From: a virus
Reading direction: 5' to 3' (one strand)
Length of the DNA: 23,447 nt
Virus record (IMG/VR): IMGVR_UViG_3300025425_002043
Span: 1-23,447 of that record
Below, piece after piece: positions 6,612 through 14,350 of the stretch (its first letter is position 1; each line of letters opens with the position of its first letter). The notes beneath the pieces are model-generated. The model ran no database searches and was not told the DNA's origin. It saw only the letters and a list, made by a program, of their open reading frames with translations. The position numbers and the translations under genes were made by a program.

Positions 6612-7146
6612 GTCGTGTGAGTTCTGTGATTAGGATTTCTGACTCTTTCTCGTCAGGTTTGAACGGTAGGATACGTCCCTTTCTCACGCCCTTCATCCAG
6701 GCTCGGAGCTCCATCAGCGATGTGTGGGTTGTAACCACGCCATCGATCCATGAGAATTTGGTACGCTCGATCGCGCCCTTGGTTGGAAGATAACGCTTCA
6801 CTAGGTAGCAGTCTCGAGCCTTCCCTCCGACACGCCAAAGCGATCGGTAGGGGAGGCAAGTGATGTGCGGGGGCAGCAGCACGCCTACGCGCTTAGCCTT
6901 GTCTGAAGGGCGAACCTCCACCGCTGACGAGGGAATGCCTAGAGGTTTCATCAGCTCGTGTATCGGCTTCTTGTTTACGTCGGCCGCATCTACGATCCGA
7001 TGTAACTCCCCATCGATTATCACATGAACCTTGTCCCCCGCAGGCTTCAACACGAGCACCGGACAATACTCGGCTTCGATGTCCAATATCCCTTCACTAA
7101 TAGCCGCCAGGATATCGTCCTTTTCATCTTGCTCTGCTTCACTCAT
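6580..7146 (-). CDS. Hypothetical protein with strong Shine-Dalgarno
   Basis: This encodes a 188-residue protein with an acidic N-terminus (MSEAEQDEKDD) and a beta-rich middle (YCPVLVLKPAGDKVHVIIDG at 27-46). Further on are GVLLPPHITCLPYRSLWRVGGKARDCYLVKRY and a helical end. It is one of very few genes here with a canonical ribosome binding site: GGAGG six bases before ATG 7146. It overlaps its neighbours at both ends. I do not recognise the family and see no catalytic motif. Confidence 0.65.
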   Translation of the reverse strand: MSEAEQDEKDDILAAISEGILDIEAEYCPVLVLKPAGDKVHVIIDGELHRIVDAADVNKKPIHELMKPLGIPSSAVEVRPSDKAKRVGVLLPPHITCLPYRSLWRVGGKARDCYLVKRYLPTKGAIERTKFSWIDGVVTTHTSLMELRAWMKGVRKGRILPFKPDEKESEILITELTRHDAQRFANKG

Positions 7147-7690
7147 TGAATACCTCCTGATACTGTTCTTCCGTGGGCCACTCGAACTTCTCCATGGCGA
7201 TCACCATCTTAACGAAGTCTGCAGCCTCAGGCCAGTCCAATTCTTTGAGACCTTCCTGGAGCTTGTTCAAGTTGTATTCGCGGAACCGCTGCGCCACCCA
7301 CTGATCCCGGTAGGTCCGGACCATGTATTCCTGACGATCGCAGAAGTTGTCGTGCGCTGTGGGAAAGGTCAAACCTGCCCCTTCCAGGTGAGATACCAAG
7401 AAGGTGTAGATCGGCAGGACATCCCACTCCTCGGCAAACTCCCGAGCGTGGAACCGGAGCTCCAGCCATTGCACGCCCTCTCGGATATCAGTCTCCGGAT
7501 CCACGTGCTTGGGGTCTATCAAGATGTCCTTGGCGAGGTAGTTCCGCACACGCGGGTCATTACGCTCACCATTCAGTCCCTCGTCGATACCTTCCCCAAA
7601 CACGCGCGCCTTGAAGCTCATAAATTGGGGGTCGATCGGTGTTTTGATCCAGATACCGTTGGCGTAGCGTTTGAGGTCGGCTTTCTTCAT
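7139..7690 (-). CDS. Hypothetical protein
   Basis: This encodes a 183-residue, charged, mainly helical protein with many aromatic residues (WLELRFHAREFAEEWDVLPI, EYMVRTYRDQWVAQRF). It begins MKKADLKRYANGIWIKTPID. No known domain is visible. The start ATG overlaps the upstream stop as ATGA (7687-7690). The stop overlaps the next gene by eight bases, covering the spacer between that gene's GGAGG and its ATG. It probably works as part of the same unrecognised cluster at 5.5-8.6 kb. Confidence 0.65.
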   Translation of the reverse strand: MKKADLKRYANGIWIKTPIDPQFMSFKARVFGEGIDEGLNGERNDPRVRNYLAKDILIDPKHVDPETDIREGVQWLELRFHAREFAEEWDVLPIYTFLVSHLEGAGLTFPTAHDNFCDRQEYMVRTYRDQWVAQRFREYNLNKLQEGLKELDWPEAADFVKMVIAMEKFEWPTEEQYQEVFNE

Positions 7691-8094
7691 GCTCGATTCC
7701 AGTCCTCACCGAACACGATATGCGCCGGGAGGTGAGGTGCGATCTTGTTGCTCAAGAGTGGTAGACCGCCATACCAGGAGAACAGCCACGCCTTCTCTGC
7801 TATTTCCTTGAGGGTCATCCCCTCTTTGAACTTGGCCGTCAGAACGTCCTTCTCCACGGCTTTGAGCCCCTGCTTAGGGGATCTGTAGGTCTTCCGCTGG
7901 TTGTGGAAGCAGTGCCCTGTGACCATGTCGTAGAGCTTCCACTTCCTTTCAGCAAACTGCACGGCGCCAAGCACTACCCCAGTGAAGGGGTCACCCATCG
8001 CCTTGCTCGTGTCTCCGACAATTATCGGTACGGCCGGAACCGTCTCCAGACGATCATTGACCAGGATTCTTATATTGATCTTGTCGCTCTTCAT
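7687..8094 (-). CDS. Hypothetical protein
   Basis: This encodes 135 residues beginning MKSDKINIRILVNDRLETVP, with a predicted beta start (residues 4-30), then GAVQFAERKWKLYDMVTGHC and a helical C-terminus (MTLKEIAEKAWLFSWYGGLP). I placed the start at ATG 8094, where GGATCC precedes it. A TTG at 8142 would add 16 residues but deepen the overlap with the upstream gene from 41 to 89 bases. The function is not recognised. Confidence 0.6.
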   Translation of the reverse strand: MKSDKINIRILVNDRLETVPAVPIIVGDTSKAMGDPFTGVVLGAVQFAERKWKLYDMVTGHCFHNQRKTYRSPKQGLKAVEKDVLTAKFKEGMTLKEIAEKAWLFSWYGGLPLLSNKIAPHLPAHIVFGEDWNRA

Positions 8095-8560
8095 GGATCC
8101 AAACTGGGATATACTTTTGACCCGTCTTCGGGTTTGTTGCAAGCTTCTTCGCCTTGCGAAGACCCTGATTCAGGGCCTCCAGCAATTCGAGCAGTCTCGG
8201 CTCATCGCAATCGTCTGCGGGGAGGTAGTAAACCCCGCCTTCTACGGTGGTTCCAACCACTGCATGCCAGAAGAGCTGGAAGCCCTGATTATCCATGACA
8301 TCAGTCTCCAGGCGCGCTTCCGGGAACTCAGGTGGCCCGCACTGGGGAAGGCTATCGAACACGTTGCGTTCGGAAACTACCCATTCGGCGCACACTTTAT
8401 CAATCAACTCCTGCATTTCGACACCCCGCCTGCATGCGTAGGTTAGTTGCCCCTCAGGTCCCTCGTTGTTGATTTCCGAGGCGTCGTGCATCGCCAGGTC
8501 GATCACCAGATCGTCCAGCTCATCGTCGGCCACAAGCGTGGCTAGTTCTTCAATGTTCAT
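8054..8560 (-). CDS. Hypothetical acidic protein
   Basis: This encodes a 168-residue acidic protein. Its N-terminus is a run of helix-forming acidic and hydrophobic residues (MNIEELATLVADDELDDLVI). It is followed by a central part with three cysteines and a segment GFQLFWHAVVGTTVEGGVYY at about 92-111. The start ATG overlaps the stop of the 24-residue ORF upstream as ATGA (8557-8560), with bases CGCTT before it. No family is recognised. Confidence 0.65.
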   Translation of the reverse strand: MNIEELATLVADDELDDLVIDLAMHDASEINNEGPEGQLTYACRRGVEMQELIDKVCAEWVVSERNVFDSLPQCGPPEFPEARLETDVMDNQGFQLFWHAVVGTTVEGGVYYLPADDCDEPRLLELLEALNQGLRKAKKLATNPKTGQKYIPVWIHEERQDQYKNPGQ

Positions 8561-8631
8561 AAGCGTCTTCGAATGTTCCGTTCATCACCTAGCCCGAAGG
8601 CCATTTCATTATCCTGCCAAACGTAAGCCAT
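8557..8631 (-). CDS. 24-residue coupled microprotein
   Basis: A tiny ORF (ATG 8631, stop at 8557) fills the only gap between the methylase fragment, whose stop lies three bases upstream of the ATG, and the next gene, whose ATG overlaps this stop as ATGA. It would encode MAYVWQDNEMAFGLGDERNI followed by RRRL. The exact packing at both ends is the evidence. It may be a real peptide or simply a coupling leader for the gene at 8560. Confidence 0.4.
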   Translation of the reverse strand: MAYVWQDNEMAFGLGDERNIRRRL

Positions 8632-8634
8632 AGT

Positions 8635-8976
8635 TCATTTCTTGATTAGTAATACTTCTTCTGCAGCCGCGCTGCTGTTGTCTCGGCGGTTCTTCGTCGC
8701 CTCGAATTTCACCTTCTTCCACAGCTCCGCCGGGTAGAGGTCTGCCATCGTGTCGAACTCGTAGTAGGAGACGACCGCCGCAGCCGGCACGCTGACAAGC
8801 AGCTCTGCCAATTTCGCATGCTCGTCTCGATCGAACTTCCTGGAGTAGTAGCGTTCAAACCCGTGGTAAGGCGGATCACAGTAAAGCACCGCGCCCTTCC
8901 TCTTACCGTAGTTCTGAATCAACTTCTCGAAGTGGAGGTTCTCGAGCACGACGTCATTCTCGGTAGACGTTCTCAA
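8635..8976 (-). CDS. C-terminal half of a D12-class DNA adenine methylase
   Basis: This encodes 113 residues containing the catalytic motif IV as YCDPPYHGFERYYSRKFDRDEHAKLAELL at about 32-60. That matches the DPPY region and following helix of Dam-type (D12) N6-adenine methyltransferases. VVSYYEFDTMADLY and the closing strand also fit the C-terminal half of that family. The N-terminal part with the AdoMet-binding F-x-G-x-G motif and the target recognition domain is absent, and the upstream gene does not supply it. It probably starts at TTG 8976, which has AGGAAGG six bases upstream; a GTG at 8949 is the alternative and no ATG exists. It is most likely inactive alone, or works with a partner encoded elsewhere. 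Confidence 0.65.
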   Translation of the reverse strand: MRTSTENDVVLENLHFEKLIQNYGKRKGAVLYCDPPYHGFERYYSRKFDRDEHAKLAELLVSVPAAAVVSYYEFDTMADLYPAELWKKVKFEATKNRRDNSSAAAEEVLLIKK

Positions 8977-9442
8977 GCCGCGCCTTCCTGTCTCGGCGTG
9001 CTTGGTCGAAGTGTCCCTTCAGATCCGTTCGGATCTCTGATCCAGACCAATCCCTGGGTTTACCCAGCCAAAGATCCTCATCGCAAGCGTCCACACCATC
9101 CGCGTAGCTCTCGGCCTCTTCCTGATCCAGGATCGACCCCTCGAGGCCCATCCGGGTTAGGAACAGCACGACGTATTTGAGATGTCGCTTCCCGAACTGA
9201 GCGTTCTTGGTCGTCTCAAAGAAGTCGATCGCATGCCCCTGCTTCGCAAACCCGAGGCAGGCTCGTCGCACCAACTTCAGCCAAGTGAACTGCTCGGCGT
9301 GAGCGTTAAAGTCCATGACCACCACCTGCTTCTGAATCGCTTGGGCGAAGAACGGACCGTCGTCCTCTAAGGCTTTGTTGGCGCGACGCAGGCGCTTCTC
9401 GGTCGCCCGGGACGCCCGCCACTGCTTGAATCGCTCACGCAT
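8954..9442 (-). CDS. Hypothetical protein
   Basis: This encodes a 162-residue charged helical protein. The N-terminus is very basic (MRERFKQWRASRATEKRLRR), followed by a mixed central domain and an acidic stretch, DQEEAESYADGVDACDEDLW. The C-terminus is again basic (ARRDRKARLENVYRE). It overlaps the thymidylate kinase stop by eight bases and the methylase fragment by 23 bases. AGGAC directly precedes the ATG. I do not recognise the family; it does not resemble the missing half of the methylase. Confidence 0.6.
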   Translation of the reverse strand: MRERFKQWRASRATEKRLRRANKALEDDGPFFAQAIQKQVVVMDFNAHAEQFTWLKLVRRACLGFAKQGHAIDFFETTKNAQFGKRHLKYVVLFLTRMGLEGSILDQEEAESYADGVDACDEDLWLGKPRDWSGSEIRTDLKGHFDQARRDRKARLENVYRE

Positions 9443-10379
9443 GTCCTGGTTTAAGGAGCTCCATTATGGTTTGGGTCACGCTCTGCACGACCTCCTCCGG
9501 AGTCATGTTGGTCGTATCCTCGCGGATTACCGGCTCGTTACCTTGGACGAGGCTGAGTGCGTTCCCGTAGCCCGTGTGTATAGCCTTCTGGAATGTGTCG
9601 TCGTCGAACCGCTCTTGGCTCACTATGTCGACTGCCTCATCCTCTTGGCCTGTTTTGATTACCCTCCACTGGGTGAAGATATTCAGTGCTCCATTGTCGT
9701 CGCACCTAATATGAGCTTGAATATACCGTAGGTTCATCGGTGTTGGTTTCTTATCCAACTTCGCTAAAGCGGTCTCGACCCCATTAACCTTGGCATGCGC
9801 CAGCAGCTCCTTAATGTAATCCTCATCATCGCCGAGAATAGTCTTCAGGAGATTAGCATCACCCGCCCGGGCAGCTGCGACGATATCCATCACGGTCTCC
9901 CGCGGTGTGAAGTATTCATCCCACCGGGATGATAGCCGGCGCTTCCTCAAGACTTCGTAGTCGGCTGTGAGGACCACGTAGACGCTGGGTATCACGGCCT
10001 CGGTGATCTCGATCAGCTTCCTGTATTCAGCCCACTTGTTGCGGCGCGCCAGCACTTGGTAGACGATGGTTGACATTGTGTAGCGATCGCAGAGGACAGC
10101 CTTCCCAGCTTGTAATGCCGGGATGATTGTCTCTTCCGCCATCTGGGCTCGGCACGACAAGAATAGCAGTAACTGCGCCGTCGCCGTCATTGGTATCTTA
10201 CCGCCCTTTAGCACCGGACGGAGCGCTTCACCCAACTGCGAGGCTCCAGGGTCGCGAATAACCACGATGTCCTGCTCTTTGTAGCCGCGCTTCCGTAGCT
10301 CTTGGGCCACGCCCTTCATGGTGGAGGTCTTCCCCACGCCGTCCGGCCCTTCGAAGGCGATAAACATTGCTTTGCTCAT
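9435..10379 (-). CDS. tmk: Thymidylate kinase with a large insertion
   Basis: Thymidylate kinase phosphorylates dTMP to dTDP with ATP, feeding phage DNA synthesis. This 314-residue protein shows FEGPDGVGKT (P-loop at 11-18), IRDPGASQLGEALR (41-54, the usual REPGGT...GE segment), DRY (98-100) with the following STIVYQ, and VYVVLTADYEVLRKRR (133-148). After that, SRWDEYF at 151-157 reads as the start of the LID. Roughly 100 extra residues follow before ERFDDDTFQKAIHTGYGNAL (256-275), which resembles the family's normal helix after the LID; MTPEEVVQSV ends it as usual. Typical enzymes have about 210 residues. ATG 10379 has GGAAG seven to eight bases upstream and overlaps the upstream stop as ATGA; a TTG at 10391 is less likely. 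Confidence 0.85.
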   Translation of the reverse strand: MSKAMFIAFEGPDGVGKTSTMKGVAQELRKRGYKEQDIVVIRDPGASQLGEALRPVLKGGKIPMTATAQLLLFLSCRAQMAEETIIPALQAGKAVLCDRYTMSTIVYQVLARRNKWAEYRKLIEITEAVIPSVYVVLTADYEVLRKRRLSSRWDEYFTPRETVMDIVAAARAGDANLLKTILGDDEDYIKELLAHAKVNGVETALAKLDKKPTPMNLRYIQAHIRCDDNGALNIFTQWRVIKTGQEDEAVDIVSQERFDDDTFQKAIHTGYGNALSLVQGNEPVIREDTTNMTPEEVVQSVTQTIMELLKPGHA

Positions 10380-10897
10380 AATTTCTTCCAATAGACGGGA
10401 GTGCCCCCGCCGGCATTTGCTGGTTTCATGTTTTTCTCGTAGTAGTCGATCGATAGAATGACTTGGTCAGTTGTACCTTTTGATTGGCTGTCTTTCACAG
10501 TCTCCGTCAGCTTCGCAATCACCGCGTCCCACTCATAGACTATGAATGGGGGATTCCTGTAACCTCGGAAGCCCTGCCCGGCGATACACGCATGCATCAT
10601 CTCCCAGGCCATCATCCGTCCGGATGTCACCCGCTCCCAGAAGATCGTCTTTGCCGGCGGTAACATCACCACAGGCAGGTCCGGACCTTGCTGAAACATC
10701 ATGGGTGTGATCTTTCGAAACACTTCCCGAGGCGAGGTCTGATCAAGGAGGTGTAGCGCTACGGCTACCCAGTCATACAAAGGCACCTGCCCTGAGTAAT
10801 CTTCAGCCACGCCCACGAGACCTACATCCGCAAAGGAGGGAAGCCAAAGGGGGCGGACGTCGGGGTATTTCTCGGTTACAGCTTCTCGAAGATCCAT
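10376..10897 (-). CDS. Hypothetical protein
   Basis: This encodes a 173-residue soluble protein beginning MDLREAVTEKYPDVRPLWLP. The middle is Pro- and Met-rich (RKITPMMFQQGPDLPVVMLPP at about 61-81) and is followed by a helix-rich part and GGGTPVYWKKL at the end. I see no known motif. The ATG shares one base with the stop of the upstream gene (TGATG at 10895-10899), and the stop overlaps the kinase start. Its position just before thymidylate kinase does not by itself say what it does. Confidence 0.65.
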   Translation of the reverse strand: MDLREAVTEKYPDVRPLWLPSFADVGLVGVAEDYSGQVPLYDWVAVALHLLDQTSPREVFRKITPMMFQQGPDLPVVMLPPAKTIFWERVTSGRMMAWEMMHACIAGQGFRGYRNPPFIVYEWDAVIAKLTETVKDSQSKGTTDQVILSIDYYEKNMKPANAGGGTPVYWKKL

Positions 10898-11454
10898 CAG
10901 GTGACAATTTCCACTCTCTCGAACTTACCCGGGGTCAGATCGATCCGCCCCAGGAAGTCGTTGATTGGAAGTTGAGCCAGAATCGCATTTTTTACCAGTG
11001 TTTTCGGCTTGGATCCTCGAGCGCGCGGATTTACCGGCGCTTTGGTGGTGACTGTCTTCTTCACGATGACAAGCTGCTTGATGACGAGCTTCTGCCCTTC
11101 ATCCTTGTAGTAGATCCCACCCACCTTATCTGCGAACAGTCTCTCGTGACGGTTCATGGAATCACCACCGTTCGTAGCCTTCGCCTGTAAAGAGCTGCCG
11201 ATCTCGTCCAGGGCTTTGATTGTGGTTTCCTGATCAGCGACGTCAGGCATCTCGTAGTCGTGCTGTTTGAACTTCTGTAGCGACTTACTTGCGAGCTCCT
11301 GATAGTCCTCTTGCGTGATGGCTTTCAGGTCATAGTCAATCACCTCTTTCGTCGAGGTGGAGACATACCCAGTGACGCGTAGCACCGCCTGGGGGTTAGC
11401 TACGGCATAGCGTAGCACGAGGAGCGAAGGCTCCATTTCTTCAATCAATTTCAT
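10897..11454 (-). CDS. Hypothetical protein
   Basis: This encodes 185 residues. The N-terminal half is mostly helical, with a Gln-rich stretch. The C-terminal half has a strand-like segment (KLVIKQLVIVKKTVTTKAPV), a basic loop (NPRARGSKPKTLVKN) and a final beta-like segment ending in ERVEIVT. There is no recognised domain. The basic loop might contact nucleic acid, which would suit its place between the RecU-like gene and the kinase. The start ATG lies 14 bases inside the RecU-like gene. Confidence 0.6.
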   Translation of the reverse strand: MKLIEEMEPSLLVLRYAVANPQAVLRVTGYVSTSTKEVIDYDLKAITQEDYQELASKSLQKFKQHDYEMPDVADQETTIKALDEIGSSLQAKATNGGDSMNRHERLFADKVGGIYYKDEGQKLVIKQLVIVKKTVTTKAPVNPRARGSKPKTLVKNAILAQLPINDFLGRIDLTPGKFERVEIVT

Positions 11455-12004
11455 ATTGGTAATCTAACAGGGACTCGATCTCAGGATACAGGCGCGTGCC
11501 TCGATCACCTAAGGTCGACCACGCCAGTTCAGGCGTGTCGTAGTTCTCCAACGTATTCCAGTTGGTGCTTTTCACTTCCCCGCGCGCCCAGGATTCCCAG
11601 AATGGGAGGTCCGGATGCACGGGCACAGCAAACGTCCTCGCTGGGAGTGTTTGCTTTGTCAGCTTCCGGGCATTGAAGTGTAGCACCACGAAGCAAAGAG
11701 CTCCGAATCGAGCCCGCTTCATCAGGTGCTTTATCTGATGTGCCTTGATATGCTTCTCGTTTGAGAAGTCAAAGCTTGGTTGCCCCCAAGCTTTCGCCTC
11801 GATGACAATCTGCCTACCGTTAGGCGCTACAGCACCCTCCAGATCAGGGTAGCTATCGATGGGTTTCCATTCACCACCAACCATCACTGCCTGTACGCCG
11901 TAGCGTCCCAGGCACAGGACCTTCTGCTTTTCGAGGTAACGTCCTCGTTTCAGTAGGTCCTCTTCGAAGTCTTTCCCGCTCCTGTGCGGGATTTGCTCTT
12001 CCAT
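11441..12004 (-). CDS. RecU-like Holliday junction resolvase (PD-(D/E)XK nuclease)
   Basis: RecU enzymes cut four-way DNA junctions with a PD-(D/E)XK active site. This 187-residue protein has GKDFEEDL (10-17) as the N-terminal acidic helix, SYPDLEG (51-57), VIEAKAWGQPSFDF (67-80, containing E69-x-K71) and HQIKHL (89-94). GALCFVVLHF (101-110) follows. This order and spacing match RecU: the PD/D strand, the E-x-K strand, S-F then H-Q-I, and the C-F-V-I-x-F strand. In a phage it could resolve branched replication intermediates before packaging. The start at 12004 follows AATTT with no Shine-Dalgarno and lies five bases after the stop of the large structural-type gene upstream. A plain restriction-like nuclease is the main alternative. 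Confidence 0.72.
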   Translation of the reverse strand: MEEQIPHRSGKDFEEDLLKRGRYLEKQKVLCLGRYGVQAVMVGGEWKPIDSYPDLEGAVAPNGRQIVIEAKAWGQPSFDFSNEKHIKAHQIKHLMKRARFGALCFVVLHFNARKLTKQTLPARTFAVPVHPDLPFWESWARGEVKSTNWNTLENYDTPELAWSTLGDRGTRLYPEIESLLDYQYEID

Positions 12005-12009
12005 AAATT

Positions 12010-13800
12010 CTATTTGGCGACGCCGGCCAGATCATTCATCGCCTCGTCTACGATGTCTCCCTGCTCTGTGGCTTCTTCGATTGGGTCATCACCCTTAGAG
12101 TTCTCGGTCTCCGCAGCTTGACTGCTGCGACTCACCGTGATGTTAATCGCGTCGTGGGTCGGAACATCACCGCTGGCCGTCTTAGCATTGCCTGAATTCA
12201 GCGACTGCAGGACGGCCATCTGTCTTTCGTCCTGCTCTTCCTGCTTGCTGTTATGCTTACCTGCTGCCCATCGACTTCCGAGGGCGCCGCCAATAGCAGA
12301 GCCGATAATACCACCACCTAACGGCGCTAGATCGGACGCGTCAAAACCCCTACCAACCTCGGTCTTGCTTAGGAGATGCCTTACCAACAAACCCCCGGCA
12401 ACAGCACCTGCGAGGGATCCACCTCCGCTTGCCAGTCCGCTACCCAGCGCACTACCTACAGAGTCCGAGGACACGCCCGAGTGGATACCCGAGGCTAAAG
12501 CGGCAGGTACAGGACCGCCCAGACCCCCTAAGGCTCCGGCTATCGTCGCTGTAGTCGGGTTGATTTTTGCCGGAGCTTGAACGAAGGAGCGCTTCTCCAT
12601 ACAGATCTGAGACAGCATCGCCAAGGACACGTTCACATCGACCGAGGCTGCAGCTTTCTGGAAATCTCCAGTACCTTCCTCGCCGAGATACTGCTCGACA
12701 TCCACCACCCGAGAAGTAGCTCCCATCAGAGCTGCAAACTTCACGAGTTGCTCACCTACCCGGGGATCGATCGCTCTCGCCTGGGAACATAGCATCGGAT
12801 GTGAGTCCGCGAACTCGGCTGCCGTTAATAGCGCGACTGCCGGCCCGAGAGCTGCGCTCTTGGTCATGAGGTGGATGCCGGCAGCGCGATCAAGCTCGTC
12901 TGCCCAACTACGGCGTGACGCGCTTTTCACATGAGCGAAGCCGGCGTCCGGTCCGCGAAACATGAAAGTGTTTGCTGTCCTCTGATAGTCGACTGACCCG
13001 TTCAGTAAGAGATCCGGGAGCTGACTCACAGCAGCCGTCTTCTCATTACCCAAGACGGTACGCACCAGAAACTCAACAGCATCGCTGTGCTCCAACTCGT
13101 AAAAGGCTTCTTTCTCCAGTGTCTCGTCTTGGACTTCGTTCTCCTGAGTCGCATCCTGAGCCGCTGGCTCTTCTGCAGTCTCGGAGTCGTTTGCGTCCTC
13201 GATCTCCTGCTCGACGGGCTGCCTGCGGATCCGAATCCTCTGCTGGCGCTTCGCCGGCTTAGCTATGGGGAAGGACTTGTCCAGAATCTTGTTCGTCATG
13301 AAGGCGGCCGCCAGCCCCGAAAGAGGCACAACACCACCAGCCAAGGCTCCCCACATCTCTCGGGTGAGATACGGACGCCCATTCGGGTTTGTCATGTCGC
13401 CGGCCGACTTCGCCAGCGCTTCCGAGTAAGCTTCCTCGGAGTTAGCCAACTCGATTTCCAGCTCCTTCTTCTTGTTCTGCTGGTAAGCTCGACGAGCTGC
13501 CGCATAGGAGAGAAGCGCCGGGATACCAATTGCAGGGAGTGATAAGGACAGCGCTGTGATGCCTGGGCTCTTATCTACATGCTTGCTCGGATTTTCGTCG
13601 ATGTTCGCCTGCTTCAAACCGTAGGTTGAAGGGATCTCGATAACAGGATCGTCAACCGCCTTGTCTGCGTCGTCCTTGAGAGACTTGATCTGGTTACCGT
13701 AGGATGTCGCCAACCCGGCGGCGCCACCTGCTGCGGCTCCTCCTACGAGAAATTTCAGAAGCATCAGCTTCTCGGTGTCTGTTAGCGCTCGTTTTTCCAT
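12010..13800 (-). CDS. Large Gly/Ala-rich membrane-like virion protein
   Basis: This encodes 596 residues. Hydrophobic, Gly/Ala-rich segments lie near 13-33 (FLVGGAAAGGAAGLATSYG), 80-102, 149-172 (WGALAGGVVPLSGLAAAFM), and in a long glycine-zipper region near 415-505 with GSALGSGLASGGGSLAGAVA. Between them lie an acidic, Gln/Glu-rich disordered linker (195-232) and a helical domain. Such zipper segments are typical of proteins that insert in membranes, as ejected internal virion proteins do. It also carries eight K-x-A motifs with a preceding small or hydrophobic residue (AKSAG, EKEAF, VKSAS, TKSAA, VKFAA, QKAAA and others). ATG 13800 shares its A with the upstream stop; a GTG at 13803 precedes it. 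Role by composition and position only. Confidence 0.65.
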   Translation of the reverse strand: MEKRALTDTEKLMLLKFLVGGAAAGGAAGLATSYGNQIKSLKDDADKAVDDPVIEIPSTYGLKQANIDENPSKHVDKSPGITALSLSLPAIGIPALLSYAAARRAYQQNKKKELEIELANSEEAYSEALAKSAGDMTNPNGRPYLTREMWGALAGGVVPLSGLAAAFMTNKILDKSFPIAKPAKRQQRIRIRRQPVEQEIEDANDSETAEEPAAQDATQENEVQDETLEKEAFYELEHSDAVEFLVRTVLGNEKTAAVSQLPDLLLNGSVDYQRTANTFMFRGPDAGFAHVKSASRRSWADELDRAAGIHLMTKSAALGPAVALLTAAEFADSHPMLCSQARAIDPRVGEQLVKFAALMGATSRVVDVEQYLGEEGTGDFQKAAASVDVNVSLAMLSQICMEKRSFVQAPAKINPTTATIAGALGGLGGPVPAALASGIHSGVSSDSVGSALGSGLASGGGSLAGAVAGGLLVRHLLSKTEVGRGFDASDLAPLGGGIIGSAIGGALGSRWAAGKHNSKQEEQDERQMAVLQSLNSGNAKTASGDVPTHDAINITVSRSSQAAETENSKGDDPIEEATEQGDIVDEAMNDLAGVAK

Positions 13801-14348
13801 CACTTGATCTCTATTAGGCTGCGGTAAAATACCTCTTTGTAAATCACGAATACCACGAAGGACCCTAAAGTTGGTGAGAATTCAGGCTGTTCCATCATGA
13901 TGTCTACCTGGGGAGCTCCTTCCTTGGCCGCCAACTTCTTCAGTTCGTTCAGCTTATTCTTCTGCCCGTCGTCGGACATATTGTATTGCTCGTAGATGTC
14001 GGGGCCTGTACTGACCGTCGAGGCGAACCGCGGATCGCGATACTGAGTCTTGACCGTGGGTGTCCTCGACCAGCCGTCGTCAGCGCTCTTACCCTGAGGT
14101 ACGCCGACTTTGTAGCCAGCGGACTGGAGTATGTCCTCCGCGTCAGGAACGACTTCGGGTGGTGCTAGCTCTGCCGGCTTGTTCGCCGCCGCTTCCTTCT
14201 CCTCCATTTCCTTGAGGCGGACGTCGTGGCTTTTACCACGAGCAGATCCATCCTCGGCCTGTGACCCCGAGACCAATTCGATCTCCGGTGGCTTCTGCCC
14301 TTCAAGCTCTTTAGCTATACGGGCTGCTTCTTCTTTGTCATTTGCCAT
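13800..14348 (-). CDS. Acidic, largely disordered protein with C-terminal hydrophobic segment
   Basis: This encodes 182 residues. The first 110 are Glu/Lys/Ala/Pro-rich and look disordered (ELEGQKPPEIELVSGSQAED, KEMEEKEAAANKPAELAPPE). The C-terminus has a strongly hydrophobic stretch, LGSFVVFVIYKEVFYRSL (about 161-178), that could sit in a membrane. I do not recognise the family. It sits between Gly-zipper proteins, with two bases to the gene upstream and a one-base overlap with the gene downstream, so it is probably part of the same virion or ejection module. Confidence 0.6.
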   Translation of the reverse strand: MANDKEEAARIAKELEGQKPPEIELVSGSQAEDGSARGKSHDVRLKEMEEKEAAANKPAELAPPEVVPDAEDILQSAGYKVGVPQGKSADDGWSRTPTVKTQYRDPRFASTVSTGPDIYEQYNMSDDGQKNKLNELKKLAAKEGAPQVDIMMEQPEFSPTLGSFVVFVIYKEVFYRSLIEIK

Positions 14349-14350
14349 GC

